64,000 nt of DNA from Flammulina velutipes (GCA_011800155.1 CM022368.1:4422655-4486654); one strand, 5' to 3'. Positions 44,340 through 56,779 are shown, counted from the first letter of the stretch. Translations and numbers: made by a program. Notes: a model not told the origin generated them from the sequence alone.

Positions 44340-47300
44340 CGCCTCCACTTTAACTCTGGTCATCGCGTCTGGCGACCTCGTATCTTCGTCGCTGCCACTA
44401 TCTATCCTCGGACGATGCCAGCCTCAACGTCCTCCAGTCACGGTTCAAAGCAGACCTTCCTTACACCTGCATTGGCACCTTCCATCTCTCTGTCGTCAAT
44501 CCCTACAAAACCCTCGCCAATGTCAACAATATCAACGTGAAGGGATATGGCCGTTGCTGCAAGGACATCGGCGTCCCAACGACGCCCTCAGTTCTCTGCA
44601 GCCCCTTATTTACGAGCTGGCGGTCAAAATGTGTCTCATGATGACAGCAAGCCGGGCGCTTCTGTCGCGGTACGTCGCCTGTCGCCCGGATCCTTCCCCA
44701 ACTAATGCTCAGAGAAGTCGTCAAGCATTCACCTCGTCGTTAGCAACATCCTCCGCCTATCCAGCCATTCCAACAGGGAGGAAAAATTGGCCCAACAGAT
44801 CGAGGCTGTCAGGACTGTTGGATGCATCTAGCAACGCAAAGAGTCATATCCCCCCGCGCACCCAGGTATATCCGCTGCACCAAACTGCACTTTACCGAGC
44901 GCGGACGTCCAACTTGCGCAAAAGTCCTCGTACTTCGCCCCGACAGGTCCCGCCTCAATCGCCCACCGCGTTCTTACCGCTCGCACCTACGTTCCCCACA
45001 GCATCCCAGATCTTCTTCCTCCACCAGCCAGACTTTTAATTCTGTGCACCTTCCGGCGCAGGCCTGTCTGACACCGCTCATTTCGGCGAACGGTCAAAAT
45101 ATTCTCGACGACTTCCGCTCGGAAGAACTTGTCCACTCGTACATCCAGCATCGCGTCGTGGAGAATTTGATTGGCTACGACAGCCAGGTCGTCGCTGATA
45201 TCATCGTCCTACCGTCGGCTGTGAGCACGGATATTGTGGAAAGGCTCCTAAGTCGACGGAAAAGTTTAGAGGTATTCTCGTCGTCCAATACGGGCAAGGG
45301 CGGTGACCAATGGAACGAGGATACGCCGCAGGACGTTGTTACCAAGCTCGACGTGCACGCTTGGTTTGTATCCAGTCCCAGCGTTGGAGGAGCGGCCCTC
45401 ACTGTGTATCCCGAAAACAAATTCGTCGACGAACATTGATACCAGAATAGCCTGATTCTGAAGATGAAGAAGTATTACAAAGGTCTGCTCGTCTCGGGTC
45501 GCAAGAATGTCGAGGCATGGGCGCAGGATGAGGAGTAGGAAAAGTAAGCCTATTATTTACGTGTAAGTCACTCTCTGATCGTTTCCCTCAGGATTTGGAT
45601 CATCTGGGTTTACTACTTGAACACTCAGAACACATTCTTCAACAATCCGGACTGTCACCTCATCTCGCCTGATGTCGAGCGGTCCAGACGTCTCGATGGA
45701 CATGAACGCAGTCTGTGCTGCGATGCATTTGGCTCTTCGCGGGGCACATCTCAACCGTCTGGATACCGTTTTCTATTCCGGCCGCACGGATTTCCGAACG
45801 ACTGCAAAATGCCAGGTCCACAACTACACGCTCATGACCTTCTCAGGATGGCTTCCGTGGGTCTCAAGTGTATGTACTTTCGTAGTTCTAGTGCTGCGTT
45901 GATTGACGTGCTTTCTTAGTCTTCGAAGTTCGTTGTCTGCCAAATTCCTCGATGCGGAAGGCGAGGATTTCTTAAGTCGGACTCCACGACGACGAAAGGA
46001 AACTCCCCTTCATTATCTGGGAGTGCAACATCATCGGTATCGGCAACGAGAGGACGACCCCGCGCATCGTCCTCGATGAGCGTGATTCCGAAACCTGATC
46101 CTCCCTGCTCTCCAAGTTCGTCAGCGAAACCTCACCTACGGCAAGGTGTACTCCGAGTTTGAAGGACATGTCGCCCTGTAAGTCCACCCTTATCGTCGAC
46201 TTCTAGCGCTAACCCTCATCTGCAGATGCAAGGTTATCGTTAAAGTCGAACTGAACGCTCCCGACCATGAAATCGTGGCAAACTTGATAGTCAAATCCGC
46301 CTGATGCACCGTCTGAACAGAATCCACTTTGACACTCCGATGTCGCCAGTGGAATAGGAGATTTCTCACTAAATGTGAAATGGCATCGGAATCCATGCCT
46401 CATTCTCCGAATACGTTTTCAATGTGGACGCTGATACGGTTCGTCGTTTGCTGACCCCTGCGTTGTACTTCAACTAATAAGGCCATTAGACGGCGACGCC
46501 CGATGGACTGAATCAGTCGCATCGTCATCCGATGATTCCGCCGTTATCGGTATCTGCAGCGAGACCAAGGCCGCTAACGAGCCAGAGTCCTGAGGGACGA
46601 CGATAATATCACATCTCTTATGATCTGTCGAAGGCTTCCGAGAGTTTGTTCGGCGAATCATTGACTTGGATGTGTCTGCCTCTATTCATCGGATTCGGAA
46701 GGCGGACGGCGGACGGCGGACGGCGGACGACCCATCGTCATCTCCAATTGCATCATCGACGAGTACAGGGAGCCCAACGCCGACACTCTGCACAAGAAGA
46801 ATATCATCTCCGTCGGAGAATATCGATTCCTGACGACGTTGTTGATGGAACTCTTCCTGACATTCAAGACGAATTTCTGCGGAGATGCTACTACGCGAAT
46901 CGTCGCTCCGGACTGTTGGCGCATCCTGTTCTCGCAGCGCCGTCGTCGGATCAACTCGACCATCCACGATCTGTGCGACTCGGAGCTGGTCCTGCTTCCC
47001 GAACTTTTCAGGTTCTGCTGCTTCTCCATGCGGTTCTTCGTCCTCGGCGATCTGCTGTCCACGATCGTACGTTGCCGCCCTGTTTATATCACTATTGTGC
47101 TAACATTCTTCTCTCCAGTTCTTACTGGCCACTTTTAGTATGGTCCTGCCCCAACTTGATTTCGGCCCACTAACTGTTTTCCAGCTTGTCTATCTCATCA
47201 TTGTAGTCTCGATCTACGCGTCCGCGCCCCCCACGATCGCAATCGTCGCGTTGGTCATCCTCTACGACCCCCAGGTCTGTGCGCTCGCCGTCTGCCAACC

Positions 47301-47600
47301 CTATACGCTCACTAAGCATAAGCTTTCATCTTCTTAGTTCATGCTGACATTCTCTCGTGTGTTTTTCTTCTCAGTGAATACGCAGGGAAAAGAAACTCGT
47401 TGTCAACGAGGACAAAAAGCTGGACGAATCGACGAATCCGCTCAAGAAGTATGGGCTCTAATACATTTCCCTTTTCTTGCGCTAAACCCTTGGTACAGAG
47501 TACAACGCAGACGCTTGGGAGACTAGCTCATACCAATCGGATGAGACCAGTTACACGACAGCCCGTAGCCATTCTCGCGCAGGCTGCTCTCGCGCATGGC
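44340..47600 (+). pseudogene. Myosin-motor chitin synthase (class V type) pseudogene, copy A
   Basis: Ordered relics of one long gene. Motor domain: SSDDASLNVLQSRFKADLPY and VVNPYKTLANVNNINVKGYG (44400-44540), a degraded P-loop region before TNAQRSRQ (about 44700), and YIRCTKLHFTERGRPTCAKV (44865-44930). Linker: DDFRSEELVHSYIQHRVVEN and MKKYYKGLLVSGRKNVEAWA (45110-45530). Pre-catalytic and membrane part: YYLNTQNTFFNNPDCHLISP and VFYSGRTDFRTTAKCQVHNY (45610-45840). Catalytic part: ERKLPFIIWECNIIGIGNER (45990-46050), LHKKN (46790), then SQRRRRINSTIHDLC at 46932 and following. C-terminal membrane helices follow (47040-47340) and KKLDESTNPLKK (47410). Several frameshifts, an in-frame TGA at 46096, and Arg in place of Trp in the QRRRW motif make it non-functional. 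Introns are retained. Confidence 0.85.
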
Positions 47601-47902
47601 GCCCCTCAACTGCCGAATGTGTTTGGCATTATGGGCACGACGCCTGCTGCTCTGGTTGGCGATCAGCATTCGCATTATACGCTATCGTTATCGTGTACTA
47701 CTTGATGCTATTGGCTACAAAATCACCACAATCTGAAGAGATTATAGTCTTCGAGATTGATACAGTCGTGTCAATTGACGAATGTTGTGGACTCTTCCGA
47801 CGTCGGGTGGTCGGCAACCAGGCTGAACTTGCAGCTGTTATTCTCTACATTATTCTGTCACACTGTACGATGCATTTGATATAAGTTAGAACAAAAAACA
47901 AC

Positions 47903-50864
47903 TTAAACTACTATCTTCAACCGATGTGTACCCATTATGTCCCTCAGTCGATACCATACAATGAAGCAAGAAGCAACACACATCCACACCGAAGCAGAAA
48001 CTGGCTCACCCGTGCTGTCAGGGACAAAGGTGATGTTCTCGTCTGTAATTCCCTCGCGGATACTAGGGTGCCTCGGCGATGCAGCAGTATGACCATACGC
48101 GAGGTAGATCTGATAAGTGTGAACCTGCTCAATGCCATGAATGAACCGGTCGTTGAGAGGTTCGTAGCGCCACCCCTGTGTTCCCTCTTCCGGAAATCGA
48201 AGCCACAAATCCTCCCATTTTGGCACGGGAGGATTCCCATTGTTCCAGTCGAGAAAGTCGGACTGTTTGCGCGTATGAAGAGCTGAGGCATATCTGGCCG
48301 GCCTATCATTGAAATATTCGGGTGGCGGCTTCTTCACGAGGGGCAAGACATTCATCCACCAATTGAAGCCCTGGAGAACTAGTTCGGGACTGTCGAGACG
48401 TTTCCCATACGTCCCGCCTATGATGGCTCTGGCGTTGGCCATTTTTAGTTCAACCGACCAGCGGGTGTTCGAGATGTCGACACGTTTCGAGCCGTCGCCG
48501 CCGACCAGCTTTATTTCGGAAAGATGTCGTGGAAGGCCGGGAATAGCGGCAGCGATGCTGAGAGCGAAGATGACCTTATCCTGAAAGTTCGCCTCGGACT
48601 CAAAGGCGACCTCTGTCCATGGCCTCACACCCTTAGTCGTCTGATAGACTCGTTCGAACCCGGCGACAATATCCTTGTCGTCCAGAGCGAAGGGTATGGG
48701 AAAGGCGGGTTGATGGAGAAGCTTGGTGGTCAATTCTTTCATCTGTAGGATCCATCAGCTTCAGACATTAGTCGACCAGTCAATTGCTCGGATACTCACC
48801 TGTTTCTGGACGAGACGGTTTGGGAAGCCTAAAACAAATGATTTGTCTTGCTGATTATTGGTGTCAAGCAAAGATCTGACAGAATGGCCGAGTCGAAGAA
48901 GGCCACACTCAAACACGTAGCGTAACAAGGGGAACATACGAAGTTCCTGCCTAGGCTGAAGAGGTATGGCAGTGTGGTCGACGGTACCAGATGGGATAGG
49001 TAGAAGGGGAATGGGAGGAGGTAAGTCTTGATAACGGAAGCGGAATGAATCGCTCAGATCTTGTCGTTTGACAGGGAACGCCACCAAATCGGATGCCATC
49101 AGAGTCCCTTCCAACATATCAGACCACTGTCCACGGTCCTTCGAGCTGATACGGGATAACGCGTCAAAGATAAGCTGCCTTGACGCTTCGGCGAGATGAA
49201 GAGGTCTGTGTGCCTGTTCCGAGATGAAGAGATTCCATGCCTCGTCAATGGTACATCCCTTGTGAAGGCTCTGAAGCCGCAGGAACTCAAAACACCATCG
49301 AAGGTTGAAGTACATGCCAGGTGCCTCGCCGCTAAGAGTCACCAGCGGTGACCTGTATACTCCCAAGTGCGAATTGGCAACTTTCTTGATTTTTTTTACG
49401 GCAGCTTCGCCCGTGGATGACGTCCGCTGTTCCGCGATGTATCGGAGGACGCTGTAGAAGTGTTCTGGATCCAGCATGAATAGACCTTCAAAGTCTTTCT
49501 CCTCGTTGAGATGACAGTACTTGAATTGGACTCCTCGGGACACCAACGTCTCATACGCAGCGGAATGCGCCCCGAAGAGTACAAATTGACGGATTAGGCC
49601 GCACTGTATCCACGGGTGGAAAGGTAGTAGGAATTGGTCGTAGATAGTCGTGACAACATCCGTCTCCAGAACGTCACTACTGTGTTCTTGATGAAGGCAT
49701 CGACGGGTCCATACGTCGTTTGGTACTAGGTCGTAGTTCATGCATAAGCAGACAAGTCGCGTTGACGCCGATCTGAGTATAGTCTGACACGGGAATGAAG
49801 GTCAGTTGGTTTGTGAATAAAGTGGAAAATGTACCATCGTTGTCCTTATGAGTTCTTCCAAATTGCTCGTAGAACGTAAAGCAACACGGAAGGCGGGAAG
49901 GAGCTCCCCCAGTACAGTACGATGATCACGTAAGACAGCGCTCATCGCATTCTTGTATACGCATAGGATATGTGTTATCAGACCCTCGGTATTGAGTATG
50001 CCGCTGGGAAAGGATTTGAAGTCAAATCGGAGAACGACACAATCGGAATGGGGCAGCGGTGAATCGGCGCCCGCGACAAGAGGTTTCACCATTCTATTGT
50101 ATTCGGGAAGTTTGTTGCGGTCATTGAGGTGCAAGATAACGTCTGCAAAAAGCGATGACTGTGTCTGGTCCGTGGAGTGGAGGAAAGCGAGCGTCGGAGT
50201 GGTTTTGGAGGAGGCAAAAAGAACTTGAAGCCTGGAGAGCGCCGCCGAGTGATCAAAGAATACACAGTTTGGCGTGGACAATGCTTGTTGCAAGTCACAT
50301 ATCGGAAACCATAGCTGATAAAGCAACAAATCAATACCGTGACCATCTTCAGTTTAACCAATGTCAACGCACCGCCCCGTCAACGAGAGGTTCCCGATCG
50401 GGAAGAGCTGATACCCAGAACTTGGTGGAGCCGTGCTGGATCAGTACGAGTTTGCACTCCTGAAGGCTGCGCTTTTTGTGACGCTCCAATATGACATCCA
50501 GGCCAGCCTCTTCACGAGAGCGTTTGGGTCGCTTCTCTTGGACTGCGGGTCGCGGAACCGCGGTGTCGATGTAGAGGACCGTAAGACCAGCCCTGGGAGC
50601 GTGAAGAAGATCCGCATCTGAGGAAATGATGTACGGTTTATAGCTCTTCCCAGTTTGCGGTATCTCGTCGAGGGCCCATACGGCCCAATGAATTGGCGGC
50701 GCCCAGTCACAACGACCGATTTTGACAGCGGGGCAGGACCGAAAATGCGCTTGGTGAATATCAGATCTTAGCTCTTGAAATGAACCCAGAAGTTTGTCAC
50801 CGCCCTGGAGGACGAGGGGTGCGTTGTCGACGTGGTGTCGTTGGATAACATAGGTAAAGCCCAT
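47903..50864 (-). CDS. 931-codon protein with C-terminal PD-(D/E)XK-like nuclease motif
   Basis: Four exons, all phase 0: 50864-50373, 50314-49835, 49783-48800, 48742-47903. The start at 50864 has an ACCATGG context; an upstream Met at 50945 is weaker. Exon 1 has a possible nuclear signal (EKRPKRSREEAG). Exons 2 and 3 are leucine-rich and mostly helical by eye, with no P-loop. Exon 4 contains ESEANFQDKVIFALSIAAAI, then SKRVDISNTRWSVELKMAN: an acidic helix, Asp741, and Glu750-x-Lys752, the D-x(n)-ExK spacing of PD-(D/E)XK nucleases. Such domains occur at the C-terminus of Crinkler-type and related expanded fungal proteins; the header and ATPase parts of that class are not visible here. It is divergently paired with an ATPase gene. 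Structure is well supported; the nuclease role is inferred from a short motif. Confidence 0.8.
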
Positions 50865-51104
50865 GGTTGGGATAGGGAGAAAAGAAGCACCCTTCTCCAG
50901 GTGCGTGCACGTATAAGTGGGTCGCTGACAGTGCGCAATTGCCATTGAATAGAGATGTTAACAGCTCCCCAACGATTGGCCGATTCGTTGTTCTGGGGCA
51001 AGGGCCTGGGCCGAACAGATTGATCACATGACCTTGAGTCAATTTGAACCGCTCTTAATCCACTGCGCCCAACTCCGTCAACTGCAGCTTGCCTCTACAC
51101 CGCC
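50865..51104. promoter_or_regulatory. Bidirectional promoter between the nuclease-like and ATPase-like genes
   Basis: 240 bp separate the two start codons. The sequence has GATTGGCCGATT near 50982 (an inverted CCAAT motif), GATCACATGACC near 51023 and a pyrimidine-rich stretch before the plus-strand ATG. No TATA box is evident on either side, which fits a shared CCAAT-type promoter. Confidence 0.4.
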
Positions 51105-52691
51105 ATGTCCATCTCTTTAGACACATTAGATGTTATGTGGGACGACTTCCCCGTGTATGATTCAGAGGACGACGACGAAGAACCTCCCGTGGTCGACGCC
51201 AAACCTCACTCACTGAACGTAACGTTGCTGCATAAGTTGCCAGGGCTTGATTCCACGTCTGGTACGTACTACCTGTTATCCTGAGAATCTAATGCATCAT
51301 ACTCCGCCCATTAGATTCTGAAGAGTCGTCTGGGACAGGTTCTACTCCACCTGCCTCTCCGACATCCACTGCCTCCACTTCGCAGCCATCCCCGAAGTCA
51401 TCTCCCAGCCGACCTGTGAAGAAGAGTCAGATCGATTTGCCTGCGACATCGCACTCCGCGCATGGATTGCCATCATCTGTACGTTCAATCGGTCTGACTG
51501 CCCTCCTCCACTTACCGGTTCCTAGGGCACTACTCCAGTCATCATGTCTACTGTTAGTCTCGGAATGATGAAGCGAATCGAGACTTGCAAGGATAACCAA
51601 AAGGTACGATACTCAAAATTGTACCCTACGTTATCTCACTAGTTTGCAGATTATTCCCCGTTCTACTGCCAGTTTCATACAAGCGTCTCAAGATATTGGG
51701 GCTTTCTGGATTGACAAAACTCTTTTCATTCGAGAATTCTTCAAGCCGAGCGGGGCGTCATCCTTTGCATTCCCAGCCATTCATCGCCCCCGTGGGTTCG
51801 GCAAGACTGCATTGCTGGACACCATTTCATGGTTTGTGGATGCCAACGCACAGCTTGAATCGTCTTCTACAGATGTCTTCAATGATACCTCACTGTACAC
51901 TGGGTCCGCGCTCGATTCCAGCGCTCGAAGCTTCCTCGCCTACCGAGAGTCGATGCTCGTCCTGCATCTAGACCTTGCAACGATTGTGATGGATTCTCCC
52001 CGTGGGTTCGAAATGGAGCTGCGGGTCGTTCTTAGCCACACTCTACGCTCCTTCGGCGAAGAGTACGAAGATTTACTGGACTTGCCACCTGACTACCTGG
52101 AAAACCCAGACATACGGGACGAAATGGATTTGATTGACATGAGAGCAGCCGTCGAGGTATGATCTGTACTCTTGGACTTGTCATTCCTCTCACGCGACCC
52201 GTTAGGTGTGGATGCGAGATAAATATCATTTCCGCATTTTCCTTGCCATCGATAACTACAATTACCCGCAAATCGAATCCAACAACTCGTATGAGGTTCA
52301 AAATCTTTTGGCTCTACACCTCTTTTCGCCCTTGGCTGCCATTTGCCCATACTACGCAACGCACGGTCTTCTCTTAGGATCCAGCGAAACCGACAATCCC
52401 GATATCGAAAACGTTTGGCGAGGAGCAGGACTGATCGATCCGTGGTGGGCAAACCGTCCTGAATTCGCAACTTCGTGCGGTTTCACGCTCAAGGAGATCC
52501 AAGCGATGTGTGCCATTTTGGGTACAGATCCCACTACCTTTACTGATGAGGTTAGTAAAAATCTGAAGTCATATCGGCCGTGCTCGGATGTGGAACCTGT
52601 TTGGTCTTGCGAAGACGTGTTCGGGAGATTTACGGGGAGGCTTGGAGAGTCGTGTCGTACATATCCTCGCACCGTCATGCAGTTTTATTGA
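51105..52691 (+). CDS. AAA-ATPase-like P-loop protein (PF09820-type), 463 codons
   Basis: Five exons with consistent phases: 51105-51261, 51315-51478, 51526-51603, 51650-52156, 52206-52691; introns 46-53 nt. The first 130 residues are acidic and Ser/Pro-rich (YDSEDDDEEPPV, SPTSTASTSQPSPKSSPS). The domain starts FIQASQDIGAFWIDKTLFIR, the IxxxxxYVDKTxFIxxL block of the AAA-ATPase_like family, followed by the P-loop RPRGFGKTALLD (residues 179-190; family form PRRFGKS). The second nucleotide motif is FLAIDNYNYP (residues 314-323), where relatives usually have a Walker B of the form hhhDExDxP; the catalytic Glu is Asn here. The protein ends after a Cys/Trp-containing tail (VEPVWSCEDVFGRF) without the nuclease domain often fused in this family. 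It may bind NTP with weak or no hydrolysis. Confidence 0.8.
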
Positions 52692-54965
52692 TCATTCGTG
52701 CCCTTACGGACTCTTATTTCTAGACTTATTTTAATTGTTACCGCTTGCCATGTCTCGATATTTCTACTATTATAAAAGGCAAAGGCCTCGAGGCCTGCTT
52801 CTTCCCCCTTCTCATTGGCTCAATCTCTCGCTCCTCATTGGCTCTTTTCTGTATTCTCATTGGCTCTCTTCGTTGTTCAAACCGTCCTCCATAGGACCAT
52901 AGCGGGGCAATTCACAAGTTACTTGCGTGGCGCTGGCACAATTGCTCACGCACACGGGTCGGGCTCGCTTTATAGCCTTAGGTCACTTACTGTCTCCGCG
53001 GGTCAGAATCTGTTTCTGGATTGGCTAAAAACTAGTTCAGAACCTTTTGTTAACCTCCATCACTTCGATGCTCCCCGGTCTCACGCGTAACTTCTAGTCT
53101 TATATATTAAAAAGACCAGATTTCTGATCCCATGGGTCCGATTGCGAAGACACACAAAGCCTCATTGGCACCCTGGTTGGTTGCGATCCATACCAGATCT
53201 GGATTTGTGCGCCACACTGGTGGCATCGACAATTGTTGCTGGAGCGTGCGGGACTGCTTTGAGGTGCCACATGTCACAAAGTTAGCAGTGGCTGACACTG
53301 TCTGTCTTTTGTGGGATGGTCGGAGGGCCTGTGAGGGAAACAATCAATTTGAAAAGTAGCTTTTGACTTTCACACCTGCACCAAAATATTAGTTGTTTGA
53401 CCAAGGAACGTCGTAAATACAGGTTCTCAGAGATTTCTAACATTAGTACTCTGACTAATCATGTCAATGGTTCGGATGGCTTAGATTTTGATTCACGGGT
53501 CACTGCTAGTACATTTAAAAGCTGGGAGCCCTCAAATATTGGAGAAGTAATAGATGGCGGTATCAGACCGATTGTAGACTCATGCTCTTTTCTTACTTTT
53601 ATACGCCCATAATTATCCTAATGCCACCTACGTAGTTGTCTTTGTAGAGGCGCCCATCTCCTGTTTATTTGTACTGTACTCAGTGTACTGTGCATCATCA
53701 GCCGTCTCACTAGTTCTTTGTAGTGCTTCACTCTCTATTATTCCTACGATTTAGTGCCATTTCATAGTCACTTATATCTATAGGTGCCTCCGTCGTTCAG
53801 TCAAAGTCCGAGCGAAGCCACAGTCTCCGTGTGCGCCACACAATGTCGACGTTGGAAATCGTGATTCGAATGGCAACGAGACGGAATTCATGGGTTTAAG
53901 TATATGGTCATCGGCTATTGTCCAGTAGCAGATCTTAGCTGTAGTAGTAGTGCGAGATGTCGAGGCCAAGGCTCGGACATCGATGTCGTTACGCAAAGGC
54001 GGGTATGTAGATGCAGACTGTGGGTGCTACAGGTGTTTTGCCGCTGTCACGGGTCTTTGAGATGACAATTGCCATCGTAAAAGGACGCTGGTATAAGGTC
54101 AGACGTCGCACGACCTCCATAAAAGGACGTACTGACCTGTGGACTACAGTCCAGCATTTTGAATGGTACTCCCAGACAATTACTACCCGCCAAGATGCGA
54201 CAAAGCCCATACGTCGTCGTCGTCGTCGTAGGAGCTATATGTGATTAGAACTCTGCCCGTGCATCGTCGACAAAAATGCGAACCTAGTGGAGGGGATAAA
54301 GCCTCAAGGGAGCGGGCCTGGGTAGATGACATTGACAGGCGAAGGGGAAGAGTCTATCAAATTTGGTTAGCGAATAAAGACTAACAAAGGAGAAGTCAAG
54401 TACTTATATCAGAAGACGGTCAAGGTGGCGTCATAGGCCGATGACTCTGACGTCGAGAGCTCTCCGTACGAGTGGAAGCTGCACCGTCGGCGCTGCAAAG
54501 GTCTTTATATGCTCCCCTCGAGCAGAGAGGATGAAAGCGAGAGCTGGAGCAGCGAAGGCGAGAAGGAATGAACCGGGCATGGCGACTGGGAGACTGTAAG
54601 ATATATCTACGGGCAAAATGGACGTGTTGACGAAGGAAGAGAGCGTGGCAGCGTGGCGTACCTATATTAGCGACCCGTATCATCCCCCTGGTGTGTGGCA
54701 TTCGTCTAGTCGTCGCCTCGAGCACATATTTTCTTTACGAGCGGCAGCGCGCTGAAGGAGATCCTAGCGCCGATGCAAGTGCATTTTTGTGTGAAAGACG
54801 GGAAGGGAGCATGCAAGAAATCGACCGTGGCGGTAGCTTCGAAAGAGGTCTCGACTTTGCATTTGTTTGCGGCATGCGCGCCACACTTATTCGTTTTGGA
54901 TTCGGGACACCGATATCTGGTAGAGAATTTCAAAGTTGACACCCTTTGACCGTAACACTAAGAAT
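52692..54965. other. Non-coding or unresolved stretch with CCAAT-type repeats and a TATA box
   Basis: TATAAAA at 52773 and the palindrome AGGCCTCGAGGCCT near 52787 are followed by CTCATTGGCTC three times (52811, 52834, 52856). 53108-53380 is open on both strands without a family match. The downstream stretch to 54.9 kb has short frames only; the best is minus 54616-54431 (GSFLLAFAAPALAFILSARG), a signal-peptide-like start with no resolved continuation. Confidence 0.3.
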
Positions 54966-56300
54966 CTATACAAGTTTCAAGTACCGCATCGTCTGATGAG
55001 CGAAATACAAGCGGTAGCCTCTGCACGACGCGCGAAGGTTTTTCTGAGGGAAAACGTGGGCTTCCTCTTCAGGAAGTGGACCTCCTTGTGCGAGGTATTC
55101 CATCCAAGCCAATAGGTGTATCCCACAGTCGATGAGATTGGCTTGCCGCATGGTCTACCAAGTTTAAGCAGGTCAACATAGGGAAAAGTCGTGATCTGTG
55201 GAGCGTACTGTAGAGTATACCGGCAGTAATACAAGGGGCGTTTTTATGCCACTGTTGTTCCAGACCAAGTTCAGAACCTCCCGGAAATTCTAATTCGTTC
55301 GTGAGTGTAAGTTATCGTAGGAATGAATAGAGGCACCTGACACATTTCGCGCTCGAAGTCGTCGTCACGACCGAGGCTGTCTAGGACCATGATTTTCTTC
55401 TCCACAAAGTCGGCCACCAATGCCACCCAATGGTTCTTGTCTTTGTGCAGTGGCATAGACAATCGCGCCCATGTTCTCGGGTCGTCGACTTCCTACTATA
55501 TAGTAAGTACATGGAGGATTTCCCGATGGGCGCCTCACCTTGAAACCAAATATCGATTTTTTCTTGCCTTTGCGAATATTGTCCTGTAGTCGCAGTATGC
55601 CATTTTTAGTTGGCCTTCCATCGTGCCCTAGGAGATAGGTTGTGGGCCACCAGGACGATACCATTTTAAACGCAGGGTCAACCTCCCCAGTCCACTCGTC
55701 TAACAGGAAGTTAATTATCTCGTCGTTCAGGTAAACGCCTTCGGCGTAGCGACTTAAATGAGGGGCGACGTTTCGCATTGCCACAGAAAATTCCGCGTCT
55801 CGAGCTGGAAGCGCATTCTTCGCAAAGGATATCGCGTCTTGGAGAAGGTTGGGTTGGAGCTCAACGAAATCGAAACGCAACTGTTGCAGCGTAATCGGTA
55901 AGGTAGTCACAACTTCGAGAGCGGCTCGAAGATCAGGATGCCGTGAAGCGTCGCAGTCGCTCCCTCGAGCATCGAATTGCTGCAGGTACGATTCCAGACG
56001 TTCCAGTCGCAGGTACGTTGATAGCGTTAAATCGGTTGTAAAATATTCTCGTGCTTTATCCTGGAGGATCCAAAGTTGCTGGGAGAGGGAAAGGTTTGGA
56101 GCCAGTTGCTGTATCTCAGGCCAAGTATTAACCTCGACGACATGAGATTTGTACAGCTCGTCGGCCGACAAAACTGTATGCTATCAGACGCAAGCTTCCC
56201 GCAATATCTCACTCTCACCTGCCAGTTCCGGTGTAACGCAGCGTGAACGTTTGGCGTCTGACACAACCCCGGCATCTGAGAGTGCTCTTTTCTTCGACAT
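54966..56300 (-). CDS. Ulp1/C48-type SUMO protease-like cysteine peptidase
   Basis: Five in-phase exons: 56300-56219, 56173-55539, 55492-55337, 55289-55221, 55154-54966, 376 codons. The N-terminus is basic (MSKKRALSDAGVVSDAKRSR), probably nuclear. The peptidase domain opens with YLNDEIINFLLDEW, the (W)LNDxxIxxxL block of Ulp1 enzymes. The catalytic set is complete: His260 in KNHWVALVADF, Asp277 in MVLDSLGR, Gln318 in MRQANLI and Cys324 in IDCGIHLLAW. Expected activity is cleavage of SUMO or a SUMO-like modifier. The protein is short and lacks the long regulatory regions of housekeeping Ulp1/Ulp2. Ulp1-type genes are also carried by several eukaryotic DNA transposons, so a mobile-element origin is possible; no transposase motif was found beside it. 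Confidence 0.85.
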
Positions 56301-56779
56301 GACGGCGGACGAGAACAAGGAGGCGTCTTCGACGTAAACTCTTTGCTGCTACATGACCCTGGAAGCGGCCGGACGTCCGGTAGATTCTTACTTTGTAGAT
56401 TTTTGGGTTCCAAGAGCTACGTTTTCCGCGGGTCACGACACAGACGACGTCTTGATAAAATACGGTACCTTCCACATTTTGCGCAAGGAGGCTATGAATG
56501 CAGACGTCTTAGTTTAAGTATTCACCGAGTGTTGATAAAAGACGCAGCTTATTTGAGCGTCAAAAGAAGCTCGTTTACTGGAGATTTCACTCCCTATCGC
56601 TGAGCAGCGCGTCTTACAATCGCAAGGTCGAGGAATGAACTCGAGGGAAGAGGCGACGGGCCGACGGGCCGAGACCACATGGCGATCGGACCGAAAGTAG
56701 AGTCTTCTACGTGTCGATTTTGCTCGGTCGGGTCATGCTTCGGGACAACACCAAGGTGTAGGGGAGTCCGTCTACGTGG

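Noticed and set aside
44254..47173. Frames of 261, 205 and 175 codons as separate genes
   Set aside because: Read together in all three frames they are successive pieces of one myosin-motor chitin synthase; the named frames cross between real and shadow reading.
47924..48748. Plus-strand frames opposite the last exon of the 931-codon gene
   Set aside because: The minus strand has a four-exon phase-consistent gene; the plus frames are antisense shadows.
50373..50864. P-loop (PQTGKSYKPY) in exon 1 of the nuclease-like gene
   Set aside because: GKS is present but the Gly or Ala required five residues before is Glu and there is no preceding beta-strand pattern, so it is not a Walker A motif.
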